DNA of 64,000 nt from HKCCE3408 sp038530555. GTDB lineage: Bacteria; Pseudomonadota; Alphaproteobacteria; Rhodobacterales; Rhodobacteraceae. The stretch covers positions 1-64,000 of the forward strand of contig JBCBCN010000009.1 in the NCBI GenBank assembly GCA_038530555.1, read 5' to 3'. Position 1 is the first letter of the stretch; each line of letters starts with the position of its first letter. A program made the translations under genes and the position numbers. Positions 16,518 through 25,594 of the stretch are shown piece by piece. The notes under the pieces were generated by a model that did not search any database, had not been told where the DNA came from, and saw only the letters and a program-made list of their open reading frames with translations.

Positions 16518-16548
16518 AAAAGCCGCCAAATTTGTTTGGCAGCCTTTT
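16518..16548 (+). terminator. Probable terminator of the split-Hint/RTX operon
   Basis: Stem GCCAAA/TTTGGC (16525-16530, 16535-16540) with a TTTG loop, extended by A-rich and T-rich outer arms with mismatches and ending in a CCTTTTAT tract. It lies 160 bp after the ACP stop in AT-rich DNA. The 16360-16517 stretch holds no gene that I can support. Confidence 0.5.
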
Positions 16549-16594
16549 ATACTCTTAGGCAGGTGCACCCCTGCTATCTTGTGCCGTCGTGAGG

Positions 16595-17128
16595 CTAGTA
16601 TTCCGACGCCAACATCACAGTCAGCACCCTGTGCGTCAGCCCCTCATTGGCAGGGTTTTCGCTCCCGGCTGATAGGTCCGGCGCGTAGTAATCGATTTTG
16701 AAGAACAGGCGTTCACCATCGACGTCCACTGCGCCGAAGTCGTGCTCGCCGTGCGGATCGTTATCTTGGCTGAAGTCGTCGAAGTCGCGGACAGCCAGAA
16801 TAGCGGCTTGTACGAACTCATCCCCAACAGCCTGCACGCCACTCGTTACAACCCAACGCCCATTGCCTCGGCCTTCGCAACGGAGGCGGTCATTCAGCTC
16901 TCTTATCCTAAGAGGTGATGGCAGAGGCGGCGCAGACCAAACCAGCCGCGTCTTTGCCTCGCATTGATGGCAATGCTCGTGGTCAAACGTTTCTTCGAGC
17001 TCCCACATACCCGCTGCTTGGTTCCAACACGCCCAGGCGTGTTTGACGACGCGTTCTGATCCGCATGTGGCACATCGGGGTACGGAGCCAACATTCTCCT
17101 TAATCTCTTCTTCGGGGAACAATCCCAT
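16595..17128 (-). CDS. DUF3768 protein with N-terminal zinc ribbon
   Basis: 177 residues from ATG 17128, chosen because GGAGAT precedes it; the longer frame to 17305 is unlikely. The N-terminal half carries a zinc-ribbon-like pair, CATCGSERVV and CHQCEAK. The C-terminal half matches DUF3768: IRELNDRLR, DNDPHGEHDFGAVDVDGERL, FFKIDYYAPDL, RVLTVMLASEY. The function is unknown; the family is common on plasmids and islands of Alphaproteobacteria. It is convergent with the RTX operon and divergent from the second VirD4-like gene. Confidence 0.8.
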   Translation of the reverse strand: MGLFPEEEIKENVGSVPRCATCGSERVVKHAWACWNQAAGMWELEETFDHEHCHQCEAKTRLVWSAPPLPSPLRIRELNDRLRCEGRGNGRWVVTSGVQAVGDEFVQAAILAVRDFDDFSQDNDPHGEHDFGAVDVDGERLFFKIDYYAPDLSAGSENPANEGLTHRVLTVMLASEY

Positions 17129-17313
17129 GACCCATCTCCTTCCGGTCAAGAGCGCGGGGGCATCCCGTGCTCTTGGCGACCGGCGATGGGTCTGGGTTTC
17201 TATCTTCGTGAATATTGCCTGTGCTCCGGTGCTTCGCAAAGCAGCTGCGATATCAACTGGGGCGATAGCCCACCTGCTACAAGCGGATCGTCGCATGCCC
17301 GACAATCAGGAGC

Positions 17314-18468
17314 ATGTCACTCTCTGTGCTCGGCTTGGCCTATCAACGGTACAGCGCCCCGGTCCCGTTCGGTCTCTTGCAGCCCGACCGGCTTTTCCAC
17401 ATGGCGCTGCTGGGCCAAACAGGCACGGGCAAGTCGACCTTATTGCACAACTTGATTTGGCAAGACGTGGTGGCCGCTCGTGGCTTTTGTCTACTCGATC
17501 CCCACGGCGATCTGGCGGAAGGGTTGCATAGAGGATTGCCGAGCTCACACCTCTACTGGGATATCGCTGATCCGTCCTGCCAGCTGGGATATAACCCCCT
17601 TGCTCCGGTCGGCGCTGCTCATCGACCGCTGGTCGCCTCTGGCTTGATCGAGACTCTCAAAGCGCGATGGTCTGACGCCTGGGGCCCGCGGATGGAGCAC
17701 CTGCTGCGCTATTCGATCCTGGCGCTGCTCGAGCAACCAAGTGCCAACCTGCAGGACATCCTAAAGCTGCTCATCTGGAAAGGCTTCCGTCGACAGGTGG
17801 TGGAGCAGATCACGGATGAGCAAGTCCGGCTCTTCTGGAAACACGAATACCCGCAGATGAATTATCAAACGAGCGCCGATGGGGTCTCGGCGATCGCCAA
17901 TAAGCTGGGCGCCTTCCTAGCCCAGCCACAGGTACGGACGGCGCTATGCGAGCCGAAGGAGCCGCTGCGCTTCCGTTCTCTCATGGATACCGGCGGGCAA
18001 TTGATCGTGAACCTAGCGAAAGGACGTTTGGGTGCAGATGTGACCAACGTTTTCGGTGGTTTGATCACCAGCAGCCTCATGCACGCGGCGCTCACTCGGC
18101 ATAGCTTGCCCACAGTCGCCCGTCGTCCGTTTTTTCTCTACGCCGATGAGTACCATTCTTTCACGACCGCGGCCTTTGCCGGACTGCTCGCTGAGGCCCG
18201 CAAATACGGCTTGGCTCTCGTTTTGGCGCAACAGCACCGCTCTCAGAGCAGCCTGGCGGTGCGTGAGGCGCTCGAAGGCAATGTCGGCAGTACGGCGATC
18301 TTCCGAACCGGTCTCAGCGATGCGCTGCACCTGGAACGCTCAGTGCCGCCATACACCGCGCATGATTTGAGCAATCAGCCGAACCACCGGGTGGTGGTGC
18401 AAATGATGGTCAATGGCACACGCAGCAAGGCGTTCTCGGCGTCTATGTATCCGGCCCATCAGGGCTAG
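17314..18468 (+). CDS. Soluble VirD4/TraG-like DNA-transfer ATPase
   Basis: 384 residues. Walker A is LGQTGTGKST near residue 33, then LLDPHGDLAEGL, a strand typical of conjugative pumps. Walker B is FFLYADEYHSFTT, followed by LLAEARKYGLALVLAQQHRSQ, the usual sensor region of VirD4-type ATPases. There are no N-terminal membrane helices, unlike the 705-residue relative at 4420-6537. It is followed by a 44-residue ORF and a serine recombinase on the same strand, which together look like a second mobile module. Confidence 0.8.
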   Translation: MSLSVLGLAYQRYSAPVPFGLLQPDRLFHMALLGQTGTGKSTLLHNLIWQDVVAARGFCLLDPHGDLAEGLHRGLPSSHLYWDIADPSCQLGYNPLAPVGAAHRPLVASGLIETLKARWSDAWGPRMEHLLRYSILALLEQPSANLQDILKLLIWKGFRRQVVEQITDEQVRLFWKHEYPQMNYQTSADGVSAIANKLGAFLAQPQVRTALCEPKEPLRFRSLMDTGGQLIVNLAKGRLGADVTNVFGGLITSSLMHAALTRHSLPTVARRPFFLYADEYHSFTTAAFAGLLAEARKYGLALVLAQQHRSQSSLAVREALEGNVGSTAIFRTGLSDALHLERSVPPYTAHDLSNQPNHRVVVQMMVNGTRSKAFSASMYPAHQG

Positions 18469-18517
18469 GGATGCTGGGCCTGCTAGACCGTTGCTCCTCG
18501 TCCGATAGCATGAGGTG

Positions 18518-18652
18518 ATGAATGACCAAGACCTATTAGACGCCTACCTGCAGATCTGCCTGGAGCTGTATTACGACCTGTTGCGGGAGGACCGTTGGCC
18601 CTGGGAAGTCTCGACATACGACGAGGATTTGCTAGAGTCAGATGACATCTAA
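18518..18652 (+). CDS. 44-residue acidic protein upstream of serine recombinase
   Basis: ATG with GAGGTG upstream. The product is a short, strongly acidic helical peptide (MNDQDLLDAYLQICLELYYD, then DRWPWE and an acidic tail). It ends 8 bp before the recombinase start. No family recognised. Acidic small proteins in this position can act as recombination directionality factors or DNA mimics (speculative). Confidence 0.6.
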   Translation: MNDQDLLDAYLQICLELYYDLLREDRWPWEVSTYDEDLLESDDI

Positions 18653-18660
18653 AATCCGGT

Positions 18661-20154
18661 ATGTCTAGCTACCTAGCGTATACCCGTGTCTCCACGGTCA
18701 AACAGGGTGATGGCGTATCGCTTGAAGCGCAACGCGACGCGATCAGCGCCTACGCTTCAAAGCATGGTCTTGTTGTCAGTACCTGGTACGAAGAGAAGGA
18801 AACGGCCGCTAAGCGCGGTCGGCCGGTCTTCAACGAAGTCATTTCCAGGCTCCGGCGCGGGGAAGGTGCCGGCCTCATCGTGCATAAAATCGACCGCTCG
18901 GCCCGCAACTTCGCCGATTGGGCCTTGGTGGGGGAATTGCTGGATCAAAACATCGACGTTCGCTTCGCCCATGAAAGCCTCGATCTGCGCTCTCGCGGTG
19001 GACGCCTCACAGCCGATATCCAGGCTGTTATTGCCGCCGATTACGTGCGCAATCTCCGCGAAGAGTGTTTGAAGGGCATTGAAGGACGCCTCAAGCAAGG
19101 ACTGTTCCCATTCGCCGCCCCGATCGGGTATCTCGATCAGGGCGCCGGCAAACCGAAAGCGCTCGATCCTGAACGCGCGCCATATGTGCGCCAGGCGTTT
19201 GAGCTCTACGCCACGCAACAATACTCGTTGCGCGGCTTGTTGGCTGAACTACGGCAGCGTGGCTTCCGCAACCGCTCTGGCAAGCCGATCACCAAAGGCT
19301 GTCTCGAGATTCTGCTGAGCAATCGGTTCTACCATGGCGAGATCATCATGAAACGATCCGGGCGGCGGTACAAAGGCGTCCACGAACCGATTATCACCCG
19401 CAGTCTGTTCAGGCTCGTGCAAGAGCTAAAGTCCGACCGCCAACACAAAAAGCAGACGCGACATAACCATACCTACCGACGGCTGATCACTTGTGGCGCA
19501 TGTCAGCGCAACTTAATCGGAGAGCTGCAAAAGGGTCGCGTCTATATGCGCTGCCACACCAAAGGCTGCCCGGGTAAATCAATCCGGGTTGACCAAGTGG
19601 AAGCCGAGATCGGTTCTGCACTCGGCAAGTTGGAGGTCTCTGAAAAAGACTACCAGGTTCTTAGAACGCGGCTCCGAGAGCACATCAACAAACACAACCC
19701 AGAAGCAAATGCGAAGGCTCTTGAGCTTCAGATGAGCAGTGTCGACGCCCGGCTAGAAAAACTCACCGACGCGCTGCTGGATGGCCTCATCGACAAAGAG
19801 ACGTTCCAACAGCGCAAGGAACGACTGGTCGATGAGCGCCAACAGCTGGAAGAAAACCGCGCCAAAGTTGGGTCGGTTGACCTAGTCGTTGGACGCGTGG
19901 AGAAATTTCTCGAACTGGTAAAAAGCCTTAGCCTTACTTACGAAATTGCCGATCCGACGAAAAAGCGCCGGATCGCCGAAGTGGCGTTCTCGAACCGTAT
20001 TCTAATCGGAAAATATCTAGTCTTAGAGCCACAAAATTGGCTCAAAGACGTTGATAAGACACTAAGTGTCCTGTGTGGTGGAGCAGACCGAGACAGAAGT
20101 CGAACTGCTGACGAAATTAGTAGTGCTCTTGAGAGTCTGACAACCAACAAATAA
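18661..20154 (+). CDS. Large serine recombinase
   Basis: 497-residue site-specific recombinase. The resolvase domain has the nucleophile Ser11 in YTRVST and the motif VHKIDRSARNFADW. The recombinase domain starts at about 150 (GLFPFAAPIGYLDQG), a zinc ribbon has CGACQRNL and RCHTKGCPGKS, and a coiled-coil helix spans about 350-420. These large serine integrases catalyse unidirectional integration. It probably mobilises the module including the upstream VirD4-like gene. Its stop is followed within 40 bp by the IS3 element. Confidence 0.93.
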   Translation: MSSYLAYTRVSTVKQGDGVSLEAQRDAISAYASKHGLVVSTWYEEKETAAKRGRPVFNEVISRLRRGEGAGLIVHKIDRSARNFADWALVGELLDQNIDVRFAHESLDLRSRGGRLTADIQAVIAADYVRNLREECLKGIEGRLKQGLFPFAAPIGYLDQGAGKPKALDPERAPYVRQAFELYATQQYSLRGLLAELRQRGFRNRSGKPITKGCLEILLSNRFYHGEIIMKRSGRRYKGVHEPIITRSLFRLVQELKSDRQHKKQTRHNHTYRRLITCGACQRNLIGELQKGRVYMRCHTKGCPGKSIRVDQVEAEIGSALGKLEVSEKDYQVLRTRLREHINKHNPEANAKALELQMSSVDARLEKLTDALLDGLIDKETFQQRKERLVDERQQLEENRAKVGSVDLVVGRVEKFLELVKSLSLTYEIADPTKKRRIAEVAFSNRILIGKYLVLEPQNWLKDVDKTLSVLCGGADRDRSRTADEISSALESLTTNK

Positions 20155-20252
20155 GTTGTCTAGCAGTCACGAACACCAATAAGGTTCAATCCTTGAGGTG
20201 CCCCTAGACTTGTAGACGCTTTGCCCCCTAACTTTGAGGCTAGGAGGCCGAG

Positions 20253-20525
20253 ATGGGGACAAGCAATTACAGCGACGAGTTCAAGCGGGATGCGGTGCAT
20301 CAGATCAAGGAGCGCGGGTACCCGGTTCGGGAAGTCTCGAAGCGTTTGGGAGTGAGTCCTTATTCACTCTACAAGTGGCTTAAGCTGTTCGGAGAGCCTG
20401 TGCCGAAGCCGGGCGTGGACCACGAGGCCGAGAACCAGCGCCTTAAGCGCGAGCTGGCTCGGGTGACCGAGGAGCGCGACATTCTAAAAAAGGCAACGGC
20501 GTACTTCGCGCGCGAGTCCCAATGA
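20253..20525 (+). CDS. IS3 transposase OrfA (HTH)
   Basis: 90 residues with the IS3 OrfA helix-turn-helix (YSDEFKRDAVHQIKERGYPV, VSKRLGVSPYSLYKWLKLF) and a leucine-zipper-like helix (ENQRLKRELARVTEERDILK). A slippery A-AAA-AAG lies at 20486-20492 in frame as needed for -1 frameshifting. The -1 frame stays open into orfB, so an OrfAB fusion transposase can be made. Confidence 0.93.
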   Translation: MGTSNYSDEFKRDAVHQIKERGYPVREVSKRLGVSPYSLYKWLKLFGEPVPKPGVDHEAENQRLKRELARVTEERDILKKATAYFARESQ

Positions 20526-21400
20526 AGTACGCCTTCATCCGGGCGCATCGTGCGGAGTTCGGCGTCCGGGCCATGTGCCGGGTGCTGCGGGTCCATTTCT
20601 CCGGCTTCTATGCTTGGCTCAAGGAACCAGTGAGCCATCGTGCGCAGGAGGATGCGCGGCAGACCGAGTTGATCCGGCAGGCCTGGGCAGAGAGTGGCAA
20701 GGTCTACGGCTATCGCAAGCTGACGGAGGATCTGCCTGACCAAGGCGAACGCATCTCAGAGAACCGTGTTTCCCGGTTGGCATCGCTGGCCGGGATCGCC
20801 GCGCAAATCGGCTATAGGCGCCGCCCTGGCCGATATGGCGGCAAGCCCGGAGTGGTTGCAGAGAACAGGCTGGAGCAGTGCTTCGCGACGTCTCTGCCCG
20901 ATCAGGTCTGGGTGACCGACATCACCTACATCAGGACCCATGAGGGTTGGCTGTATCTGTGTGTGGTCATCGACCTATTCTCTCGCCGGGTGGTCGGCTG
21001 GTCGGCCCAATCGCGCATGACGACGGACCTCGCGCTCCAAGCCCTGCTGATGGCCGTCTGGCGACGTAAACCGTCCGACCAGGTCACGATCCAGTCAGAT
21101 CAAGGCTCGCAGTTAACCAGCCGCGAATGGCAATCCTTTCTCGGCCAGCACGGCCTCGTAGCCAGCATGAGCCGGCGCGGGAATTGCCACGACAACGCGG
21201 TCGCCGAGAGCTTTTTCCAGCTTCTGAAACGGGAGCGTATCCGACGTCGTACCTACCCAACGCGCGATGCCGCAAGGCAGGACGTGTTCGAATACATCGA
21301 GATGTTCTACAATCCGAAGCGCAAGCACACGAACAACGGCATGCTGTCGCCCGTTGAATTCGAGATCAGGCAGCAGAAACTGAACGAGGCAGGCGTCTAG
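20522..21400 (+). CDS. IS3 transposase OrfB (DDE integrase)
   Basis: 292 residues with the IS3-type rve integrase core. The DDE residues are in VWVTDITYI, TIQSDQGSQ and DNAVAESFFQLLK. The N-terminal HTH_21-like part is RAEFGVRAMCRVLRV and KVYGYRKLTEDL. It overlaps orfA by 4 bp (ATGA) in the -1 frame. It appears intact. Confidence 0.95.
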   Translation: MKYAFIRAHRAEFGVRAMCRVLRVHFSGFYAWLKEPVSHRAQEDARQTELIRQAWAESGKVYGYRKLTEDLPDQGERISENRVSRLASLAGIAAQIGYRRRPGRYGGKPGVVAENRLEQCFATSLPDQVWVTDITYIRTHEGWLYLCVVIDLFSRRVVGWSAQSRMTTDLALQALLMAVWRRKPSDQVTIQSDQGSQLTSREWQSFLGQHGLVASMSRRGNCHDNAVAESFFQLLKRERIRRRTYPTRDAARQDVFEYIEMFYNPKRKHTNNGMLSPVEFEIRQQKLNEAGV

Positions 21401-21633
21401 AAAACTAGGGGCACCTCAACCGAGATGAAATTTATAGGAAATTATCGACCTAACACGCGATCTACCGCCAGCGAACAAACGAAGCGTTTTAAGGCGCGCC
21501 AAATTGGATATTAGCTCCATTCAAATACAGTTGTGATTGGTCATGCGTAAAACCAAAGGGTATCGAATTGTTCCAAAAAAGTGCGTTAGTCGTGGGATTC
21601 TTCTTACATGACAAACAAGGGTGTGCCGCTTGA

Positions 21634-21660
21634 CCAAAAAAAGAAGCCCTTCAGGGCTTC
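21634..21660 (-). terminator. Intrinsic terminator of the RelA/SpoT-domain gene
   Basis: On the minus strand an 8-bp GAAGCCCT/AGGGCTTC hairpin (21643-21660) is followed by a run of seven T residues. It lies 19 bp beyond the stop of the 697-residue gene. The stretch 21420-21630 between it and the IS holds no gene I can support. Confidence 0.8.
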
Positions 21661-21678
21661 CGTTAATGGTGTCGAGGC

Positions 21679-23772
21679 TTAAACGTTCAGACGTATGGCC
21701 AACTTGTACTCCTCTTCCCGACCACGAGTACGGGATATAGAGTATTGGAACAGATCATTTTGGTCCTCCTTTTTGATCGGGATGGTTGCTGTACCTATCA
21801 TATCATCTAGGCGACGACGGTGCATATCGAGCTGAGCAAGATCGCCTGAAAGATGAAAATATTTCATTAATGTGTCGGTGAAGCGCTTTTTCTCTGGATC
21901 CTGACTATTTGCGCCAATTACAATCTCAGCGATTTCCTCCAGTGGAACTGTTCCCGACCGAAATGCGCTCCAATTGTCGCGAAATTCATCGTCAACGTCA
22001 TCAAAAATATCATTCAATACAGACATGAAATCATTTTCAGAAATCGAAAGATCACGAAGCTCCCATAGGAAACAGTTTAAATTATTAAAAACATTAAGCC
22101 GAACTTTCTCAAAGTCGTCGCTAGGCGAATGTTTTTCTGGGAGCAACTTTCGAGCTACCATAACAAAAAACATCGCCTCGCCAACAAGCCGGCGCTGATC
22201 TTCTCGATTGATGCGGGGATTTCCTGAAGCAATCGCAAGCGAGTGCAATTTCGCTCTCTTCTGCCAAATCGTAAAGGCCAAAAAATTGGTGATGATGCTA
22301 GGCTGCAATCCTCGAACTGCCGCCTCGTCCGCGGCGATATTTTCATAAGCACGGAACAGGAAAAAATCAGCATGTTCGGGTAAGCCAAGTTCGTTCATCA
22401 CCGCAGCAATTCTAAAGTTTAGCATGGGATCTGCTCGGAACCTGGCTAGTTTTTCGAGTTCGATGTATCCATCAAGAGCTGTCCGAAGGAGGTCAATGTC
22501 TCCGTCAAGGGTGTTGATCGAGAAGTATTGAGAGATTTTACTTCGCCAGATTTGCAAAAGGCCAATTTCCATACCAATTAGGTAAACTGGGTCGGAATCC
22601 GGACCAACTCCTGGGCTTCCTTCCTTTCCTCGCAAATCGGACCAAAAATCTTCGATCTTGGTTGAGAGGTCGTCAAGATACTTCAGGTGGGAGCGCGCCT
22701 CACTCTCTGATCGGATTGGTTCGTGCGATTTCAACACAGCTTCCTCAAGGCTTTCGCCTATCTCATTCCACGAACTTGCGAGCGTTTCAGGCAGTTCTTC
22801 CCTAATATTTCCAAAACCAGAATCGCCAACGCTCCAGTAAATCGGCGAAAGCTCGAAGGGTACACTCTCGTTTTGGTTGCGCGAGGCAAAGGACTCAAAT
22901 ATTGCCTGATAGCCGCCGCGAATATTTTCGGCCAGAGTTCCAGATTGCTCCAGAAAATCCTTAAGTTGCGCCAGGAGTTTAAGGTTCTGCTCATGAAAAG
23001 GCCTAATGCCCTTGGGCACGGGCTTTCCGCGTGACCCAACGCCCTTGTACTGTAAGCTGTGCTCAATCTCACCCCAGGTGTCCTCAAACACAGTCCTAAT
23101 CTGCACTTCCAGTGGTATTTTATTAGGCGCTCCTGATGCATGTGACAGACAATTAACAACGAAATGAATGCTCGAGTAAGACTTCCCATCAGACTCAGCT
23201 TCAACAAATTTTACTTTTTCCTCACCTTTCGTATTCTTTTGAGAAAGCGGAAGGTTTTTGCACTCTCGATGCACTGCCTCGTAAATTCGAGATGTATTGC
23301 TTGATTTGTAGATTATTAATTCGTCGATAGCATCGTCCAGTGCATCACCTGCTATAAGTCTGATCTCTGGGCTCTGACAAAACCTAACAAACGAAACAAG
23401 TGCCTTCGTCACCCTTGGTAAATCTTCAGCATACAAGCACAGCAATCGCATTCCAACGATATCGGTAACATCTGCTGCTCGGTAGTGCTGTCCCTTCTCT
23501 CTTTTTTTAGCGACAACTTTTTCAGCGAGCGATTCGAGGGTCTTAACTCGTATTTTCACGGCATATACTTGCTCGTACAGGCTCTTCGGTCCGATGCTTG
23601 TGAGCGCCAAGAGCTTATCTCGAACATATTCCGCACCGGTAAGGCTCAGTGATGCTTCTTCGCGGATTTTTTCCGCGACCGTCTTACGTACCGCCAAGTA
23701 TGGTCCCTCAAACACCGTGCCACCTGATTTGGTGCTAAGCGTTACGCTAGACACAACGCTAGCTTGTTGCAA
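21679..23772 (-). CDS. RelA/SpoT-type nucleotidyltransferase-domain protein with long helical C-terminus
   Basis: 697 residues. The (p)ppGpp-synthetase-like domain covers about 65-245: IRVKTLESLAEKV, DVTDIVGMRLL (Asp104), KSYSSIHFVV, and PLEVQIRTVFEDTWGEIEHS with Glu222/Gln224. About 450 residues of acidic, mostly helical, TPR-like sequence follow. There is no HD hydrolase, TGS or ACT domain, so it is not a housekeeping Rel. Synthetase-only proteins on islands include growth-inhibiting toxins and phage-sensing defence proteins; a defence role here is inferred. Codon use is AT-richer than the core genes. It stands alone between the IS and the integrase, with its own terminator. Confidence 0.78.
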   Translation of the reverse strand: MQQASVVSSVTLSTKSGGTVFEGPYLAVRKTVAEKIREEASLSLTGAEYVRDKLLALTSIGPKSLYEQVYAVKIRVKTLESLAEKVVAKKREKGQHYRAADVTDIVGMRLLCLYAEDLPRVTKALVSFVRFCQSPEIRLIAGDALDDAIDELIIYKSSNTSRIYEAVHRECKNLPLSQKNTKGEEKVKFVEAESDGKSYSSIHFVVNCLSHASGAPNKIPLEVQIRTVFEDTWGEIEHSLQYKGVGSRGKPVPKGIRPFHEQNLKLLAQLKDFLEQSGTLAENIRGGYQAIFESFASRNQNESVPFELSPIYWSVGDSGFGNIREELPETLASSWNEIGESLEEAVLKSHEPIRSESEARSHLKYLDDLSTKIEDFWSDLRGKEGSPGVGPDSDPVYLIGMEIGLLQIWRSKISQYFSINTLDGDIDLLRTALDGYIELEKLARFRADPMLNFRIAAVMNELGLPEHADFFLFRAYENIAADEAAVRGLQPSIITNFLAFTIWQKRAKLHSLAIASGNPRINREDQRRLVGEAMFFVMVARKLLPEKHSPSDDFEKVRLNVFNNLNCFLWELRDLSISENDFMSVLNDIFDDVDDEFRDNWSAFRSGTVPLEEIAEIVIGANSQDPEKKRFTDTLMKYFHLSGDLAQLDMHRRRLDDMIGTATIPIKKEDQNDLFQYSISRTRGREEEYKLAIRLNV

Positions 23773-24141
23773 CGATAGATGTAGTCTGACGATGGAGTTG
23801 GTCAGAGCCTTGAGCTGCCGGAAGTTGAAGGCTTGGCAGCGGATCCCTGTCTTTCGGCGTGAAATATACTCGGTCTTGCTCGGATTAAACGCTGTATTGT
23901 GGTGAAGCCCTCAGACCGATACCCGCGATGCCCATGCTGATGAACTTGCTGCGATGCTAGGTGGCAGAAAAATAAAACATTCTCACGGAGTTCTCGACGG
24001 TCAACTCCGCGTTGCACAGTACAAAGCTTGCTAGTGTAACGTTTAGTTAAGCTTGTGCGGCGCGTTAGCAAAACCCCGCAGCTTTTTAAGAACCTAGAGC
24101 GAGCCTTAGAAAACAACGTTACAGCTTAGTCTCTGGCCTTG

Positions 24142-24190
24142 TGCTGCCCGGGGGCGGGCTCAAACCTCCGACCCCAGGATTCCTAACCCG
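24142..24190 (-). other. tRNA 3'-half-like remnant
   Basis: Read on the minus strand, this has a TTAGGAA anticodon-loop-like stretch, a GGGGTC variable region, a T-arm-like GGAGGTTTGAGCCCGCC with one mispair, and an acceptor-like CCCCGGGC. There is no 5' half, so it is not a functional tRNA. Such duplicated 3' ends mark past integration sites. Confidence 0.35.
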
Positions 24191-24374
24191 TTCCAGGCTA
24201 AATTGGCAGCTTCAGCTTCGGTCTCACTTCGAGACCTAACCTCGGATGTCAAATTCTTCCAAGGATCGCCTAAGTCAACGTGGAACCATTCCACTTAGTT
24301 GGCAATGCGATGCAGTTCGGTGACTAACTAGCGACTAGCGGGCGATAAAGCACCCGATAAGCCATTGATTTTAT

Positions 24375-24420
24375 TGGTATCGGAGGAGGGACTTGACCCC
24401 CGACACGCGGATTATGATTC
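24375..24420 (-). other. tRNA-Met-like 3' half, probable attachment site
   Basis: On the minus strand it reads AATCATAATCCGCG (anticodon loop with CAT), GTGTCGGGGG, TCAAGTCCCTCC, TCCGATACCA, ending in CCA at 24375. This resembles the 3' half of an elongator tRNA-Met, with one T missing from the T-loop. The 5' half is absent. It starts 45 bp beyond the integrase stop codon, the usual place for an att core. Confidence 0.6.
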
Positions 24421-24463
24421 TGTGATCGTTATCTCACGCAGCGTTTCAGTGTTGGTCACCATT

Positions 24464-25453
24464 TTACGAAACATTTTTCCTGATATGCTTCTCGTACGTT
24501 TCCAGCGCTTCCCTCATCTCAGGCAGAAACGAATATCGGTTGTAGATGGCTGCCACACCAGTCAATTGCGTGCGGTGATCCAACAGGTTCTCCGTGATGT
24601 GCAGCGGAACACCAAGACGAGCCATGGTTGAACTAAAGTATCGTCTCAGGTCATGCAGTACCCAGTCGGAGACACCGGTATGCTTATCAACCCGCACCTT
24701 GGCTTTGCTCCAGCCACTGAAATTCAGCGGTTCGAGCAGTGCACCGTAACCAGTGATTGGGATAGTGTGAGCTCGCCCGCTTTTCATTATTGATGCGGGA
24801 AAGGTGACGGTGTCACCTTCAACCCAGTCCACCGAGAAATTGGCGAACTGTGCACGCCGCTGTCCAGTGAGGCAGAGTAGGTGGACAATAGTTGAGTATG
24901 GCGGATGGTGGTACGCCATAAGTTTGGCTACTTCGTCATCGGACAGAACACGGTCACGTTGCTTGGTGGCGGCCTTGCGGTGGGCGTATGGGTTGTGGTC
25001 GATGAATTCCTGACGAATACACCAGTTCAAGAAGGCTTTGAGTGTCGCCACCTGATGCGGCTCGGAAATCGTCTTCGGGATGCCCTCAAGCGTCTTAGCC
25101 TTCACGTGTTTAAACGCATAGCGATACCGCTCCACCGTGGCGGGGCGCAGGCGTTGTCGGCAATCATCCAAGAACGCGTCTCGTGCCTCAGCAAAAGATG
25201 GGTTTTGCTTCTTGGGTTGCGGAGGCGCCACCAGCACCTCCCGGGCCATCGTCCGTGCGTCCTTCAAGGAAACAGTCGGCCACTTGCCCAACGTCTTCAT
25301 CCGTCTTGTCTCGCCAAACTGGATGAAAAAGGATTTGGACTTAGCGCTAACCCGCACCCCAAAACCTGGCAAAAGTCGATCAAAGTACTTCACGCTCCCT
25401 GTCTTAGGGTGCGGCAAACTCCGGATGGAAAGCTCGGTCAGCTGAGCCGTCAT
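24464..25453 (-). CDS. Tyrosine recombinase / phage-type integrase
   Basis: 329 residues. The N-terminal arm-binding domain is DUF4102-like (LPGFGVRVSAKSKSFFIQF). The core-binding domain spans about 85-150. The catalytic residues are Arg in TGQRRAQ (about 199), His-x-x-Arg in LHDLRRYF (267-270), His in LLDHRTQ (293) and Tyr in YNRYSF (304/307). It recombines tRNA-type att sites and is flanked on both sides by tRNA 3'-half-like sequences. It probably marks the right end of the island, as core-type genes begin 426 bp upstream of its start. Confidence 0.93.
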   Translation of the reverse strand: MTAQLTELSIRSLPHPKTGSVKYFDRLLPGFGVRVSAKSKSFFIQFGETRRMKTLGKWPTVSLKDARTMAREVLVAPPQPKKQNPSFAEARDAFLDDCRQRLRPATVERYRYAFKHVKAKTLEGIPKTISEPHQVATLKAFLNWCIRQEFIDHNPYAHRKAATKQRDRVLSDDEVAKLMAYHHPPYSTIVHLLCLTGQRRAQFANFSVDWVEGDTVTFPASIMKSGRAHTIPITGYGALLEPLNFSGWSKAKVRVDKHTGVSDWVLHDLRRYFSSTMARLGVPLHITENLLDHRTQLTGVAAIYNRYSFLPEMREALETYEKHIRKNVS

Positions 25454-25594
25454 TAGTTTTGCCTCGTTTTTGCCTCGGAAATGTGGTGCGTAGGAGGGGT
25501 GTTCTATGAGGGGCTATGTTCACGTAACCAGTGGGATAACTTTATAAAACAGTGTGATGGGCGCAAGCATGTTCACCGATGAAAATAGGGTTTT

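Larger units (their letters stand above)
20193..21419 (+). mobile_element. IS3-family insertion sequence
   Basis: Terminal inverted repeats are about 24-26 bp and begin TTGAGGTGCCCCTAG; 21 of the first 24 inner positions match, the outer 14 perfectly. The element contains overlapping orfA and orfB. I see no clear target-site duplication at the flanks, so it may have recombined or the duplication is lost. It lies between the serine recombinase and the RelA/SpoT gene. Confidence 0.9.
23773..24463. other. Gene-poor island end with tRNA-like fragments
   Basis: About 690 bases with no supported gene. A 40-codon open stretch ends at a TAG near 24034 and encodes a protein-like end (DAHADELAAMLGGRKIK), possibly the tail of a decayed gene. 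The right half contains two sequences that look like tRNA 3' halves on the minus strand (listed separately). The RelA/SpoT promoter should lie just above 23773. Confidence 0.4.

Noticed and set aside
17129..17305. Extension of the DUF3768 protein
   Set aside because: The stretch is atypical and the ATG at 17128 has a strong ribosome site.
20180..21430. Target-site duplication of the IS3 element
   Set aside because: Flanking 3-4 bp do not match at either plausible boundary.
24375..24420. Functional tRNA-Met gene
   Set aside because: Only the 3' half is present and the T-loop has a deletion.
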